Source: Microbacteriaceae bacterium X2B (lineage in GTDB: Bacteria > Actinomycetota > Actinomycetes > Actinomycetales > Microbacteriaceae). From it: DNA of 64,000 nt. The position numbers and the translations under genes are program-made. Positions 52,566 through 62,727 of the stretch are shown here, in pieces. The stretch is taken from assembly GCA_005502445.1 (NCBI GenBank), contig SCPB01000005.1:33946-97945 (forward strand). The letters are read 5' to 3'. The stretch's first letter is position 1, and every line of letters starts with the position of its first letter. The notes under the pieces are model-generated. The model searched no databases and was not told the DNA's origin. It saw only the letters and a program-made list of their open reading frames with translations.

Positions 52566-53003
52566 ATGGACGCCATCGATTCGCGCATCATCGATCAGTT
52601 GCGCCAGAACGCCCGTGCCGGGTACGGCGACATCGGCGACGTCGTCGGCCTCTCGGCCTCGGCCGTCAAGCGCCGCGTCGACAAGCTCGTCGCCGAGGGG
52701 GTGATCCGCGGCTTCACGGTGCAGGTCGACCCCGCCCTCGAGGGCCTCGCGGTCGAGGCGTACGTCGAGCTGTTCTGCCGCGGCACGGTCGCGCCCGACG
52801 AGCTCAAGCGCATGCTGCTCGCCGTGCCCGAGGTCGTCGAGGCCGGCACCGTCACGGGCGACGCCGACGCGATCGTGCGACTGCGCTCGCGCGACATCCC
52901 GAGTCTCGAGGAGGCGCTCGAGCGGGTGCGCTCGGCGCCGAACGTCGACCACACGCGCAGCGCGATCGTCTTCTCGCGGCTCGTGCACCGCCTGCACGAC
53001 TAG
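52566..53003 (+). CDS. Lrp/AsnC-family transcriptional regulator
   Basis: The 145-residue protein has an N-terminal helix-turn-helix (AIDSRIIDQLRQNARAGYGDIG, VGLSASAVKRRVDKL) and a C-terminal RAM domain (FTVQVDPALEGLAVEAYVEL, VTGDADAIVRLRSRD). It likely senses an amino acid. TACAGT (52554-52559) lies six bases before the ATG, so the mRNA is leaderless. It is divergent from the iron operon. Targets are not evident; kynU or an amino-acid gene is possible. Confidence 0.9.
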   Translation: MDAIDSRIIDQLRQNARAGYGDIGDVVGLSASAVKRRVDKLVAEGVIRGFTVQVDPALEGLAVEAYVELFCRGTVAPDELKRMLLAVPEVVEAGTVTGDADAIVRLRSRDIPSLEEALERVRSAPNVDHTRSAIVFSRLVHRLHD

Positions 53004-53044
53004 CGGCGCGCCGCGCGCGGTGCACGACCGGCGCCGCCCTTGTG

Positions 53045-53108
53045 AGTGCACGGGTTTGTCGCGAGTACGTCCGAACATTCGCGTGCACTCGCAACAGATC
53101 CGCGCACT
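53045..53108. repeat. Imperfect inverted-repeat element, GTGCACG family copy 2
   Basis: Arms around 53045-53068 and 53083-53108 pair in most positions (AGTGCACGG with CCGCGCACT, GCGAGTAC with GTGCACTCGC). The centre CGAACATTCGCGTGCACTCG resembles the 48450 element (GCGAACGTTCTCGTGCAC). It follows the Lrp gene in a 373-base gene-poor stretch. Confidence 0.6.
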
Positions 53109-53136
53109 GACGCCGCCGTGACCGCTGCCGACGACC

Positions 53137-53301
53137 TCAGTACCGGTCGTCGATCGCCGCCATGAAATCGTCGAAGTGGCTGTACCAGACCGAGTGCGCC
53201 GCGCCGGGGATGTCGCGCACCTCCACCCCGCGTCGTGGCCTGAGCCCCCACGTGGTCGTCGCCATGCGCCGCTCGAACACCTGCGAGCCGCGCGCCGGCG
53301 C
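53137..53301 (-). pseudogene. C-terminal fragment of an unrecognised protein, cut off at a hairpin element
   Basis: The minus strand encodes QVFERRMATTTWGLRPRRG, VEVRDIPGAAHSVWYSHF and DDFMAAIDDRY before a TAG. The composition and the GAAHSVWYSHFDDF pattern look like the last strand and helix of an alpha/beta-hydrolase-like protein. Upstream the frame enters the inverted repeat at 53302, where similarity stops, so the N-terminal part has been lost. No start or Shine-Dalgarno fits this fragment as an independent gene. Confidence 0.45.
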
Positions 53302-53367
53302 GAGTGTGCTGATTCGTTGCAGTTGTGCCCGGAATCTCCCGGTCACATGCAACGAATCGGCACACTC
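53302..53367. repeat. 20-bp inverted repeat adjoining a truncated gene
   Basis: Arms GAGTGTGCTGATTCGTTGCA (53302-53321) and 53348-53367 match at 19 of 20 positions around a 26-base loop. It ends ten bases before the malate synthase stop codon and abuts the gene fragment at 53137-53301. It shares GATTCGT with the 44972 element and CAGTTGTG with the 46993 element. Confidence 0.82.
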
Positions 53368-53376
53368 ATCGATTGA

Positions 53377-55032
<1,656 letters not shown>

Positions 55033-55056
55033 GGTCTTCTCCGTGTGTTGTGTGTC

Positions 55057-55147
55057 GTCGACCAAATGAAGGGAGCGGCGGGGCCGGATCCGGCGTGTCG
55101 CGACGACATGCCGACACCAACGGCCCGTCTCCTTTCATTTGGTCGAC
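55057..55147. repeat. CCAAATGAAGGGAG inverted-repeat element, copy 2
   Basis: Arms 55057-55074 (GTCGACCAAATGAAGGGA) and 55130-55147 match at 17 of 18 positions, the exception being a G-T-type change. The 55-base centre contains GGCGTGTCGCGAC. It lies between aceA and aceB, which point the same way, so it would form a hairpin in their shared transcript just before the aceB ribosome binding site. Confidence 0.9.
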
Positions 55148-55176
55148 AGCGGCGATGAAGGGATGCTCTGCGCGGG

Positions 55177-56487
55177 TCAGTGGAACTGCTGCGCCTCGGT
55201 CGAGCCGACGAGCGCGAGCGTCGCGCTCGAGGGGTTGAGCGCCGTCGCGATGCGGTCGAAATAGCCCGTGCCGACCTCGCGCTGGTGCTTGGTCGCCGTG
55301 TAGCCGTTGACCTCGGAGGCGAACTCGGCCTCCTGCAGCTCGACGTAGGCGCTCATCTGGCGCTCCTTGTAGCCGCGCGCGAGCTCGAACATCGAGTGGT
55401 TGAGCGAGTGGAACCCGGCGAGGGTGATGAACTGGAAGGCGTAGCCCATGGCTCCTAGCTCGTTCTGGAATCGCGCGATGGTGTCGTCGTCGAGGTGGCG
55501 CTTCCAGTTGAACGAGGGCGAGCAGTTGTAGGCGAGCTTCTTGCCGGGGAACTGCTGGTGGATGCTCTCGGCGAAGGTGCGCGCGAGCTCGAGGTCGGGC
55601 TCGCTCGACTCGACCCACAGCAGGTCGGCGTAGGGGGCGTAGGCGTGGCCGCGCGCGAGCACCGTCTCGATGCCGGGGCGGGTGCGGAAGAAGCCCTCCT
55701 CGGTGCGCTCGCCCGTGAGGAAGGGGCGGTCGCGCTCGTCGATGTCGCTCGTGACGAGGTCGGCGGCGAGCGAGTCGGTGCGCGCGACGATGATGCTCGG
55801 CACGCCCGCGACGTCGGCCGCGAGCCGCGCGGCGTTGAGGGTGCGGATGTGCTGCTGCGTCGGGATGAGCACCTTGCCGCCCATGTGGCCGCACTTCTTC
55901 TCGCTCGCGAGCTGATCCTCCCAGTGCACGCCCGCGGCTCCGGCCTCGATCATCGAGGTCATGAGCTCGTAGGCGTTGAGGGGACCGCCGAAGCCGGCCT
56001 CGGCGTCGGCGACGATGGGCGCGAGCCAGTCGAGACGCGCGTCGGCGCCCGCGCTCGCGCCCTCGGCGGCGGCGATCTGATCGGCGCGACGCAGGGCGTT
56101 GTTGATGCGCTTGACGACCGCGGGCACCGAGTTGGCCGGGTAGAGGCTCTGGTCGGGGTAGGTCTGGCCGCTGAGGTTGGCGTCGGCGGCGACCTGCCAG
56201 CCGCTCAGGTAGATGGCCTTGAGGCCCGCGCGCACCTGCTGCACGGCCTGGTTTCCGGTGAGGGCGCCGAGCGCGTTGACGTAGTCCTCGTCATGGATGA
56301 GGCGCCACAGGTTCTCGGCGCCGCGGCGGGCGAGCGTGTGCTCGACCTGCACGGTTCCGCGCAGCGCGACGACGTCCTCGGCGGAGTAGTCGCGCTGCAC
56401 GCCCGACCAGCGGGCCTCGGTCTTCCACGCGGTCTCGAGCTCGGCGGCGGTCTGCGTCTGGTCGCCGGTGCGGTGCTGGGTGCTCAT
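55177..56487 (-). CDS. aceA: Isocitrate lyase
   Basis: Splits isocitrate to succinate and glyoxylate. The 436-residue protein has [62 protein letters not shown] and the catalytic [18 protein letters not shown] with Cys near 199. [20 protein letters not shown] and [29 protein letters not shown] complete the fold (quoted in parts). The ATG at 56487 follows GAGGAG. It is divergent from a RamB-like regulator and probably under its control. Confidence 0.95.
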   Translation of the reverse strand: MSTQHRTGDQTQTAAELETAWKTEARWSGVQRDYSAEDVVALRGTVQVEHTLARRGAENLWRLIHDEDYVNALGALTGNQAVQQVRAGLKAIYLSGWQVAADANLSGQTYPDQSLYPANSVPAVVKRINNALRRADQIAAAEGASAGADARLDWLAPIVADAEAGFGGPLNAYELMTSMIEAGAAGVHWEDQLASEKKCGHMGGKVLIPTQQHIRTLNAARLAADVAGVPSIIVARTDSLAADLVTSDIDERDRPFLTGERTEEGFFRTRPGIETVLARGHAYAPYADLLWVESSEPDLELARTFAESIHQQFPGKKLAYNCSPSFNWKRHLDDDTIARFQNELGAMGYAFQFITLAGFHSLNHSMFELARGYKERQMSAYVELQEAEFASEVNGYTATKHQREVGTGYFDRIATALNPSSATLALVGSTEAQQFH

Positions 56488-56627
56488 CGAGTGCTCCTCG
56501 GTCGTGGGGTGCGGTCTGTCGTGCGACCCACTCTGGGCGAAGAAAAGCCGCCCAACCCCGGCCACCTGGACTGAAATATTGCGTTTTTTCTCTTCCACTG
56601 AATTGCGGGGCGTGGGATGCTCTCCGC
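56488..56627. promoter_or_regulatory. Divergent aceA / RamB-like regulator promoter region
   Basis: The 140-base region has an AT-rich core near 56570-56605 with GAAATATTGCGTTTTTTC and ACTGAATTGCGG. Each contains an ATTGCG element separated by about two turns; they could be direct binding sites for the RamB-like regulator, whose known sites are AAACTTTGCAAA-like. GATGCT (56616-56621) six bases before the regulator ATG is a probable leaderless -10. Confidence 0.5.
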
Positions 56628-58100
56628 ATGCTCGATTCGACCCACGCACCCGGCCACGCTGAAGAGGTGCTCGACACCCTCACCCTCGGCCGCCGCATCC
56701 GGCAGCTGCGCACCGACGCCGGCCTGACGCTCGCCGAGCTCGGCGAGCGCATCGGCGTCGCCACCTCGCACGTCTCGGTGCTCGAGAACGGCAAGCGCGA
56801 GGCGAAGCTCGGCGAGCTGCAGTCGATCGCGCGCTCGCTCGGGGTCGGCCTCGAGCAGCTGCTGAGCTCGGAGCCCGTCACGGGGCGAGCCGCGCTCGAG
56901 ATCGCGCTCGCCCGGGTGCAGGAGGGTCCGCTGTTCGCCAGCCTGGGCATCCCCCCGCTGCCGCTGCGCAAGTCGCTCTCGGACGAGGCGATCCGCACGG
57001 TGCTCGCCCTGCACGCCGAGCTCGAGCGCGTGCACCGCGAGCGAGCGGCGACCCCCGAGGAGGCGCGGCGCGCCAACGCGGCCCTGCGCGGAGAGATGCG
57101 GGCGCGCGGCAACTACTTCGGCGAGCTCGAGCAGATCGCGGCCGGGCTCCTGACGAAGGTCGGGCACACCGGCGGGCCGCTGTCGCAGCGCCTCGCCGCC
57201 GAGCTCGCCGCGCACCTCGGCTTCTCGCTGCACTACGTCACCGACCTGCCGCCCTCGACTCGCTCGGTGACCGACCTCGAGAACGGGCGCATCTACCTGC
57301 CCGTGCAGAACGCGGCCGGGCGCGACCCGCGCACGAACCTGCTGCAGGCGCTCGCGGGGCACGTTCTCGAACGGCCCGAACCGAGGTCGTACGGCGAGTT
57401 CCTGCAGCAGCGGGTCGAGTCGAACTACCTCGCCGCCGCGCTGCTCGTGCCCGAGGCCGACGCCGTATCGTTCCTGCAGGCGGCGAAGCGCGAGCGCTCG
57501 CTCGCCGTCGAGGATCTGCGCGACCGCTTCGCCGTCTCGTACGAGACCGCCGCGCACCGCTTCACCAACCTCGCGACCGAGCACCTGGGTATCCCCGTGC
57601 ACTTCCTGAAAGTCTCGTCGGCGGGCGTGCTGTCGAAGGCGTACGAGAACGACTCGGTGCGGTTCCCGACCGACGTGCTCGGCGCCGTGGAGGGGCAGCT
57701 CGTCTGCCGCAAGTGGTCGGCGCGGCAGGTGTTCGAAGAGCCCGACCGGTTCAGCCCGTTCCACCAGTACACCGACAAGCCGACCGGCACGTACTGGTGC
57801 ACCTCGCGCATCGAGTCGGGTTCGGCGGGCGAGTTCTCGATCTCGGTCGGAACGCCCTTCGCGCACGTGAAGTGGTTCCGCGGGCGCGAGACGACGCGGC
57901 GCGGCGAGTCGACGTGCCCCGACCCCGCCTGCTGCCAGGATGCTCCCCCGCAGCTCGCCGCCCGCTGGGCCGGCGCGGCCCGCCCGCAGGCGCGCATCAA
58001 CTCATCGCTGCTCGCGGCTCTGCCGCGCGAGACCTTCCCCGGGGTGGACAGCACCGACGTGTACGCGTTCCTCGAGCGGCACGCGCCGGCGGGGGCGTAG
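56628..58100 (+). CDS. RamB-like regulator of the glyoxylate shunt (XRE, ImmA/IrrE-type and DUF2083 domains)
   Basis: The 490-residue protein has an N-terminal helix-turn-helix [20 protein letters not shown] and [22 protein letters not shown] middle ImmA/IrrE-like region ([51 protein letters not shown]) lacks a clear HExxH, so it is probably ligand-sensing rather than proteolytic. A Cys-rich C-terminal part follows ([22 protein letters not shown]). This architecture matches RamB of corynebacteria, which represses aceA and aceB. Divergent from aceA. Confidence 0.9.
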   Translation: MLDSTHAPGHAEEVLDTLTLGRRIRQLRTDAGLTLAELGERIGVATSHVSVLENGKREAKLGELQSIARSLGVGLEQLLSSEPVTGRAALEIALARVQEGPLFASLGIPPLPLRKSLSDEAIRTVLALHAELERVHRERAATPEEARRANAALRGEMRARGNYFGELEQIAAGLLTKVGHTGGPLSQRLAAELAAHLGFSLHYVTDLPPSTRSVTDLENGRIYLPVQNAAGRDPRTNLLQALAGHVLERPEPRSYGEFLQQRVESNYLAAALLVPEADAVSFLQAAKRERSLAVEDLRDRFAVSYETAAHRFTNLATEHLGIPVHFLKVSSAGVLSKAYENDSVRFPTDVLGAVEGQLVCRKWSARQVFEEPDRFSPFHQYTDKPTGTYWCTSRIESGSAGEFSISVGTPFAHVKWFRGRETTRRGESTCPDPACCQDAPPQLAARWAGAARPQARINSSLLAALPRETFPGVDSTDVYAFLERHAPAGA

Positions 58101-58132
58101 AGCGTCGGGGCGGGCGTAGAGCGTCGGGGCGG
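58095..58132. repeat. 19-bp tandem duplication across the regulator stop codon
   Basis: GCGTAGAGCGTCGGGGCGG is repeated perfectly at 58095-58113 and 58114-58132. The first copy includes the TAG stop of the RamB-like gene, so the duplication is a recent slippage in the 3' end and leaves the protein unchanged. Confidence 0.8.
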
Positions 58133-58225
58133 CGCGCGCAGCCGACCCGCCCCCCGCGCGCGGCTCGCACCTCGGTCACGCGGCATCATTCCCGTCCGGC
58201 ACCCCCCGACTCGCACGGTTTCGCG

Positions 58226-58274
58226 CAACTCACACGGTTCGAACCGTGCGACGTGCATGAAACCGTGTGAGTTG
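58226..58274. repeat. Nested palindrome upstream of the GntR gene
   Basis: Outer arms CAACTCACACGGTT (58226-58239) and AACCGTGTGAGTTG (58261-58274) are perfect over 14 bp. The palindrome CACGGTTCGAACCGTG (58233-58248) overlaps the left arm, so two alternative stems compete. It lies about 70 bases before the leaderless GntR gene. Confidence 0.8.
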
Positions 58275-58342
58275 TCGCGCACAGGGGCGGGGCAGGGCGG
58301 GGCGGGGCAGCCGGCCCGCGCGCATTCGGGTAGCCTCGGCGC

Positions 58343-58699
58343 ATGCGCTTCACGATCGACCCTGCCGCGCCCGAGCCCCCGTTCGAGCAGGTGCGCGTGC
58401 AGGTGCGCGACGCGGTCGCCTCGGGCGAACTCGTCGCCGGATCGAAGCTGCCGACCGTGCGCGCCCTCGCCGAGCAGCTCGGCCTCGCCGCGGGGACAGT
58501 CGCGCGCTCCTACCGCGAACTCGAGTCCGACGGACTCATCGAGACCCGCGGCCGCGCAGGCTCCTTCATCGCCGGGCAGGGCGACCCCGCCGAGTGCGCG
58601 GCGCAGGAGGCCGCCCGGCAGTACGCCGACCGGGTTCGCCGCCTGGGCCTGGCCGATGATGCCGCGCTGGCGCTCGTGACGGCGGCACTGCGCGACTGA
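58343..58699 (+). CDS. Small GntR-family regulator (YtrA type)
   Basis: The 118-residue protein has a winged helix (PFEQVRVQVRDAVASGEL, KLPTVRALAEQLGLAAGTVARSYREL, LIETRGRAGSFIAGQ in pieces) and only a short C-terminal helix pair for dimerisation, typical for the YtrA subfamily. Such regulators often control ABC exporters and can lie elsewhere in the genome. TAGCCT (58331-58336) six bases before the ATG gives a leaderless transcript. Confidence 0.9.
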   Translation: MRFTIDPAAPEPPFEQVRVQVRDAVASGELVAGSKLPTVRALAEQLGLAAGTVARSYRELESDGLIETRGRAGSFIAGQGDPAECAAQEAARQYADRVRRLGLADDAALALVTAALRD

Positions 58700-58727
58700 G
58701 CCGGCCGGAGCATCCTCGGCGCACGTT

Positions 58728-58817
58728 CGCGGTTCAGGAGTTCTGGGGCCGCCGGGTCGCTCAGAGCCGCGACACGCCGTGCGGGGCGTGGGCGGCGCCT
58801 CGGTTTCCTGAACCGCG
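58728..58817. repeat. 12-bp inverted repeat between the GntR and putA genes
   Basis: CGCGGTTCAGGA (58728-58739) and TCCTGAACCGCG (58806-58817) bracket 66 bases. The left arm runs into GTTC, giving TTCAGGAGTTC, shared with the right arm of the repeat inside xylB. The unit is 90 bp, similar in size to the CCAAATGAAGGGAG elements. It lies between convergent genes. Confidence 0.75.
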
Positions 58818-58910
58818 TGCAGGCGTGGCACGCCCGAGTTCTCGGGCAGGCGGGGGCGAGGGCGAGGGCAGCATCCACCCCGCTCTCACGCGCGCCCGCT
58901 GGCCGGCCCT

Positions 58911-61900
58911 CTACAGCGGCAGTTCGGCGAGCGCCGGGTACGGGTTGCCGAAGCGGTGCGCGGTGATCGACACCGCCTGCTCGCGCAGGAACGGCAGCAG
59001 CTCCACGCGCCCCGCGGCCGTCACGGGCCCCGACCAGATCGCGACGTCGGGGTCGCCCCCGAGTGCCGCGCAGAGCTCGCGCGCGACCTCCGCCCCCGCA
59101 CGGGTCCCCGACGCGGGCGCCGCCGAACCGCTCGCGTTCGCGACGACGGTGCCGTCGGCCCCGACGAGGCGGATGCGTGCCGGCCGCGCCGAGACGACGC
59201 GCGCACGGAACACCGCATCCCCCTCGATCACGATCGAACCGGCGCGCAGCGGCGAGCCGAACTCCTCGGCCACCGCGAGCAGCGCCGCCGGCAGGGGCAC
59301 CGCGGTGCTCACCTCGACGGGCGCCCCGGCACGCGTCGCGGCGAGCAGCACCCGCACGAGCCCCGCAATGGGCGCGCCCTCGGCGAGCCGGATCGTCACG
59401 GGGGCGGGCAGGTAGCGCAGCACGTTGCGCTCGACGCCGAGGCCGCTCACGTCGCGGCTCACGCCGAACTCGTCGTCCCAGGCCCGCTGGTCGCTCAGCG
59501 CTCCGGCGCGCGCGGCGTCGAAGCCGACGAAGTCGAGGCCCGGCTGGGCGGCCTCGAGCACGCGCCGCACATCGCGGTCGATGCCGCGGAAGCTCAGGTT
59601 CTTCTTCGGCTCGCGAGCGACGGGCGCCCACGTGCCGAAGCCCATGACGTACGAGGGGCCTCCGGCCTTCGTCGAGCCGCCGACGCTCGAGCGCTTCCAG
59701 CCGCCGAAGGGCTGCCGGCGCACGACCGCGCCCGTTATGCCGCGGTTGACGTAGAGGTTGCCCGCCTCGACGTGGTCGACCCAGTGCGCCACCTCGTCGA
59801 CGTCGAGCGAGTGCAAGCCCGCCGTGAGGCCGTACGCGGTCGCGTTCTGCAGCTCGAGCGCCTCGTCGAGGTCGGCCGCGCGCATGATGCCGAGCACGGG
59901 CCCGAAGTACTCGGTGGTGTGGAACTCGCTGCCCGCCGTGACGCCGAGTCGAACGCCCGGGCTCCACAGCCTGCCCTCCGCGTCGAGACGACGGGGCGCG
60001 ACGAGCCACGACTCGCCCTCGCCGAGCTCGGTGAGGGCGCGCAGCAGCTTGCCCTGCGCGGGCTCGACGAGGGGCCCGATCACGGCGGCGGGGTCGGTCG
60101 GCGGGCCGACCCGCATCGTGGCGATGGCGTCGACGAGTTGGCGACGGAAGGCGAGCGAGTCGGCGACCGATCCGACGAGGATCGCCAGCGAGGCCGCCGA
60201 GCACTTCTGCCCCGCGTGCCCGAAGGCGCTGCGCGCGAGGTCGGCGGCGGCGAGGTCGTAGTCGGCCGACGGCGTCACGACGATCGCGTTCTTACCGCTC
60301 GTCTCGGCGAGCAGCGGCAGGTCGGGTCGCCACGAGCGGAACAGCGCCGCCGTCTCGAAGGCGCCCGTGAGCACGACGCGGTCGACGGCGGGGTGCGCGA
60401 TGAGCGCCCGCCCGACCTCGTCCTCGGGCACGTCGACGAGCCGCAGAACCTCCCTCGGCACCCCCGCATCCCACAGCGCCTGCACCATGACGGCGGCGCA
60501 CCGACGCACCTGCGGCGCGGGCTTGATGATGACGGCGCTGCCGGCGGCGAGCGCCGCGAGCACGCTGCCGGCGGGGATCGCGACGGGGAAGTTCCAGGGC
60601 GGTGCGACGACCGTCAGCCGCACGGGTGCGAAGGTCGCGTCGTCGATGCGCGCGAGGTCGCGCGCGCTCTCGGCGTAGTAGTGCGCGAAGTCGATGGCCT
60701 CGCTCACCTCGGGGTCGCCCTCGGCGAGGGTCTTGCCCGCCTCGGCGGCCATGATCTCGAGCAGCTGCGCGCGGCGCGCGGCGAGCATCCGGCCCGCCGC
60801 GTGCAGGACGCCCGCGCGCGCGTCGACGCCCACCGTCGCCCATGAGGATGCCGCGGCGCGGCAGTCCGCGACGACGCGCTCGATCGCGCCCACGCTCCCG
60901 ATCGCGGCCGCGGCCACCGCGTCGGCGCCGAGCGTGCTCGTGCGTGCCGCCTCGAGGATCGCGCGGCCCCACTCGCGGTTGGCGGGCAGGGCCGGGTCGG
61001 TGTCGGGCTCGTTGTCGAAGCCCTCGCGCACGCCGGCGCTGCGCGGGCCGGCGCCGAGGGGCAGCTCGCGCGGAGCATCCTGCTCGGTGAGCCGGTTCTG
61101 CACGCGGTGCGGCGCCGGCGCCTCCGGGTGCGCCGCGAGGTCGGCGAGCGAGGCGCGGAAACGCGACTCCTCGCGCGCGAAGATCGCGGCGTCGTCGCCG
61201 AGCTCGAAGACGCCGGAGAGGAAGTTCTCGGTGCTCGCGTTCTCCTCCAGCCGGCGGATCAGGTAGCTGATCGCCGAGGCGAAGTCCTCCGGGTGCACGA
61301 CGGGCGTGTAGAGCAGGAGGGAGCCGACCGTGCGGCGCACCGCCGCGGCCTGATCGGGCGCCATGCCGAGCAGCATCTCGAACTCGACGCGTTCGGCGAC
61401 GCCGCGCGAGGTCGCGAGCAGGTGCGCCCACGCGATGTCGAAGAGGTTGTGGCCCGCGACGCCGATGCGCACCGCGTCGACCCGGTCGGGCCGCAGGGCG
61501 AGCTCGAGCACGCGCTTGTAGTTGGCGTCGCTGGCCTGCTTGCTCGGCAGCACCGCGACGGGCCAGCCGTGCACGGCGGCGTCGACGCGCTCCATCGCGA
61601 GGTTGGCGCCCTTGACGACGCGGATCTTGATGCCCGCTCCGCCCGCCGCCCGCCGGGCCTGCGCCCACGCGGTGAGCCGCTCGAGCGCGGGCACGGCCTC
61701 GGGCAGGTAGGCCTGCAGCACGATTCCCGCTTCGTAGTGCTTCAGGCTGGGGCGGTCGAGCAGCTTCTCGAAGACGGCGATGGTCAGGTCGAGGTCGCGG
61801 AACTCCTCCATGTCGAGGTTGAGGAAGGTGGGGCGCACCCCGAGCGCCGCCTTCTCGTAGAGCGGCACGAGGCGCTCGACGACGCGCTCGACGGTCTCGT

Positions 61901-62567
61901 CGAAGGCCCACATCGACAGCTGGCTGACGATCGACGAGACCTTGACCGAGACGTAGTCGACGTCGTCGCGGTCGACGAGGGCGTGGATGCCGCGCAGGCG
62001 ACGGTCGGCCTCGCCGTCGCCGAGCACGGCCTCGCCGAGCAGGTTGATGTTGAGCCGGTCGCCGTCGGCACGCAGTTTCTCGAGCGTCGCCCTGAGCTTC
62101 TCGGGCGAGGCGTCGACGATGAGGTGCCCCACCATGCCGCGCAGCACGCGGCGCGCGACGGGGATGATCGGCCAGGGCAGGAACCGCGCGAAGCCGCCGC
62201 CGAGCGCGATGAGCGCGCGCAGGGGGGCGGGCAGGAACCGCGGGATGCGCCGGCTGAGCTCCTCGAGGTTCCGTCCGGCGACGCGGAGGTCGTCGGGGCG
62301 GGCGACGCGGTCGACGAAGCCGATCGCGAAGTGCAGTCCGTCCGGATCCTTGAGCAGTCCGCCGAGCCGGGCGGCGCTCGCGTCGGCGGACGCGCCCTCG
62401 GTGCTCGCGAGCCAGCGCCGCACGAGCTGGACGGCCTCGTCGCCGAGGCGGTCGGGGACCTCGGCGCGGTCGGAGCCCTCGGGGTCGTCGGCGTCGCCGG
62501 GGCGGTCGAGCCGGGCGGGTCGATCGCGCTCGTCGCGGGTGTCGTCGATCGGGGTGCTCATGGTCAT
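58911..62567 (-). CDS. putA: Bifunctional proline dehydrogenase / L-glutamate gamma-semialdehyde dehydrogenase
   Basis: Oxidises proline to glutamate in two channelled steps. The 1218-residue fusion has an FAD proline dehydrogenase barrel (about 100-480) with VDRDDVDYVSVKVSSIVSQL, GIKIRVVKGANLAMERVDA and RIGVAGHNLFDIAWA. The aldehyde dehydrogenase domain (about 580-1030) has VVAPPWNFPVAIPAGSVLAAL, catalytic Glu near 755 in LAETSGKNAIVV and Cys near 787 in GHAGQKCSAAS. A C-terminal part of about 190 residues follows. There is no DNA-binding domain at the N-terminus. Divergent from a LysR regulator. Confidence 0.93.
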   Translation of the reverse strand: MTMSTPIDDTRDERDRPARLDRPGDADDPEGSDRAEVPDRLGDEAVQLVRRWLASTEGASADASAARLGGLLKDPDGLHFAIGFVDRVARPDDLRVAGRNLEELSRRIPRFLPAPLRALIALGGGFARFLPWPIIPVARRVLRGMVGHLIVDASPEKLRATLEKLRADGDRLNINLLGEAVLGDGEADRRLRGIHALVDRDDVDYVSVKVSSIVSQLSMWAFDETVERVVERLVPLYEKAALGVRPTFLNLDMEEFRDLDLTIAVFEKLLDRPSLKHYEAGIVLQAYLPEAVPALERLTAWAQARRAAGGAGIKIRVVKGANLAMERVDAAVHGWPVAVLPSKQASDANYKRVLELALRPDRVDAVRIGVAGHNLFDIAWAHLLATSRGVAERVEFEMLLGMAPDQAAAVRRTVGSLLLYTPVVHPEDFASAISYLIRRLEENASTENFLSGVFELGDDAAIFAREESRFRASLADLAAHPEAPAPHRVQNRLTEQDAPRELPLGAGPRSAGVREGFDNEPDTDPALPANREWGRAILEAARTSTLGADAVAAAAIGSVGAIERVVADCRAAASSWATVGVDARAGVLHAAGRMLAARRAQLLEIMAAEAGKTLAEGDPEVSEAIDFAHYYAESARDLARIDDATFAPVRLTVVAPPWNFPVAIPAGSVLAALAAGSAVIIKPAPQVRRCAAVMVQALWDAGVPREVLRLVDVPEDEVGRALIAHPAVDRVVLTGAFETAALFRSWRPDLPLLAETSGKNAIVVTPSADYDLAAADLARSAFGHAGQKCSAASLAILVGSVADSLAFRRQLVDAIATMRVGPPTDPAAVIGPLVEPAQGKLLRALTELGEGESWLVAPRRLDAEGRLWSPGVRLGVTAGSEFHTTEYFGPVLGIMRAADLDEALELQNATAYGLTAGLHSLDVDEVAHWVDHVEAGNLYVNRGITGAVVRRQPFGGWKRSSVGGSTKAGGPSYVMGFGTWAPVAREPKKNLSFRGIDRDVRRVLEAAQPGLDFVGFDAARAGALSDQRAWDDEFGVSRDVSGLGVERNVLRYLPAPVTIRLAEGAPIAGLVRVLLAATRAGAPVEVSTAVPLPAALLAVAEEFGSPLRAGSIVIEGDAVFRARVVSARPARIRLVGADGTVVANASGSAAPASGTRAGAEVARELCAALGGDPDVAIWSGPVTAAGRVELLPFLREQAVSITAHRFGNPYPALAELPL

Positions 62568-62688
62568 CAGCCTGTCAGCCTCTGCGTCGCGGGGCCTGGT
62601 CGCGCGCACACCGCGCGACCGCTCGACCCGTCGATTCCCAGTGTGCGCTGTGCGCGTCCGTCGCGAAAAGCAATGAAAAACACACAAT

Positions 62689-62711
62689 ATTGTTCAGGAT
62701 GCTCGAACAAT
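62689..62711. promoter_or_regulatory. Candidate LysR operator in the putA / lysR intergenic region
   Basis: ATTGTTC (62689-62695) and GAACAAT (62705-62711) form a perfect 7-bp inverted repeat with a nine-base spacer, a T-n-A dyad as expected for LysR-type proteins. It is the only AT-rich part of the divergent region and lies just ahead of the LysR Shine-Dalgarno GGAGG, so it may also autoregulate. Confidence 0.72.
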
Positions 62712-62727
62712 CTTTCGCGGAGGACTC

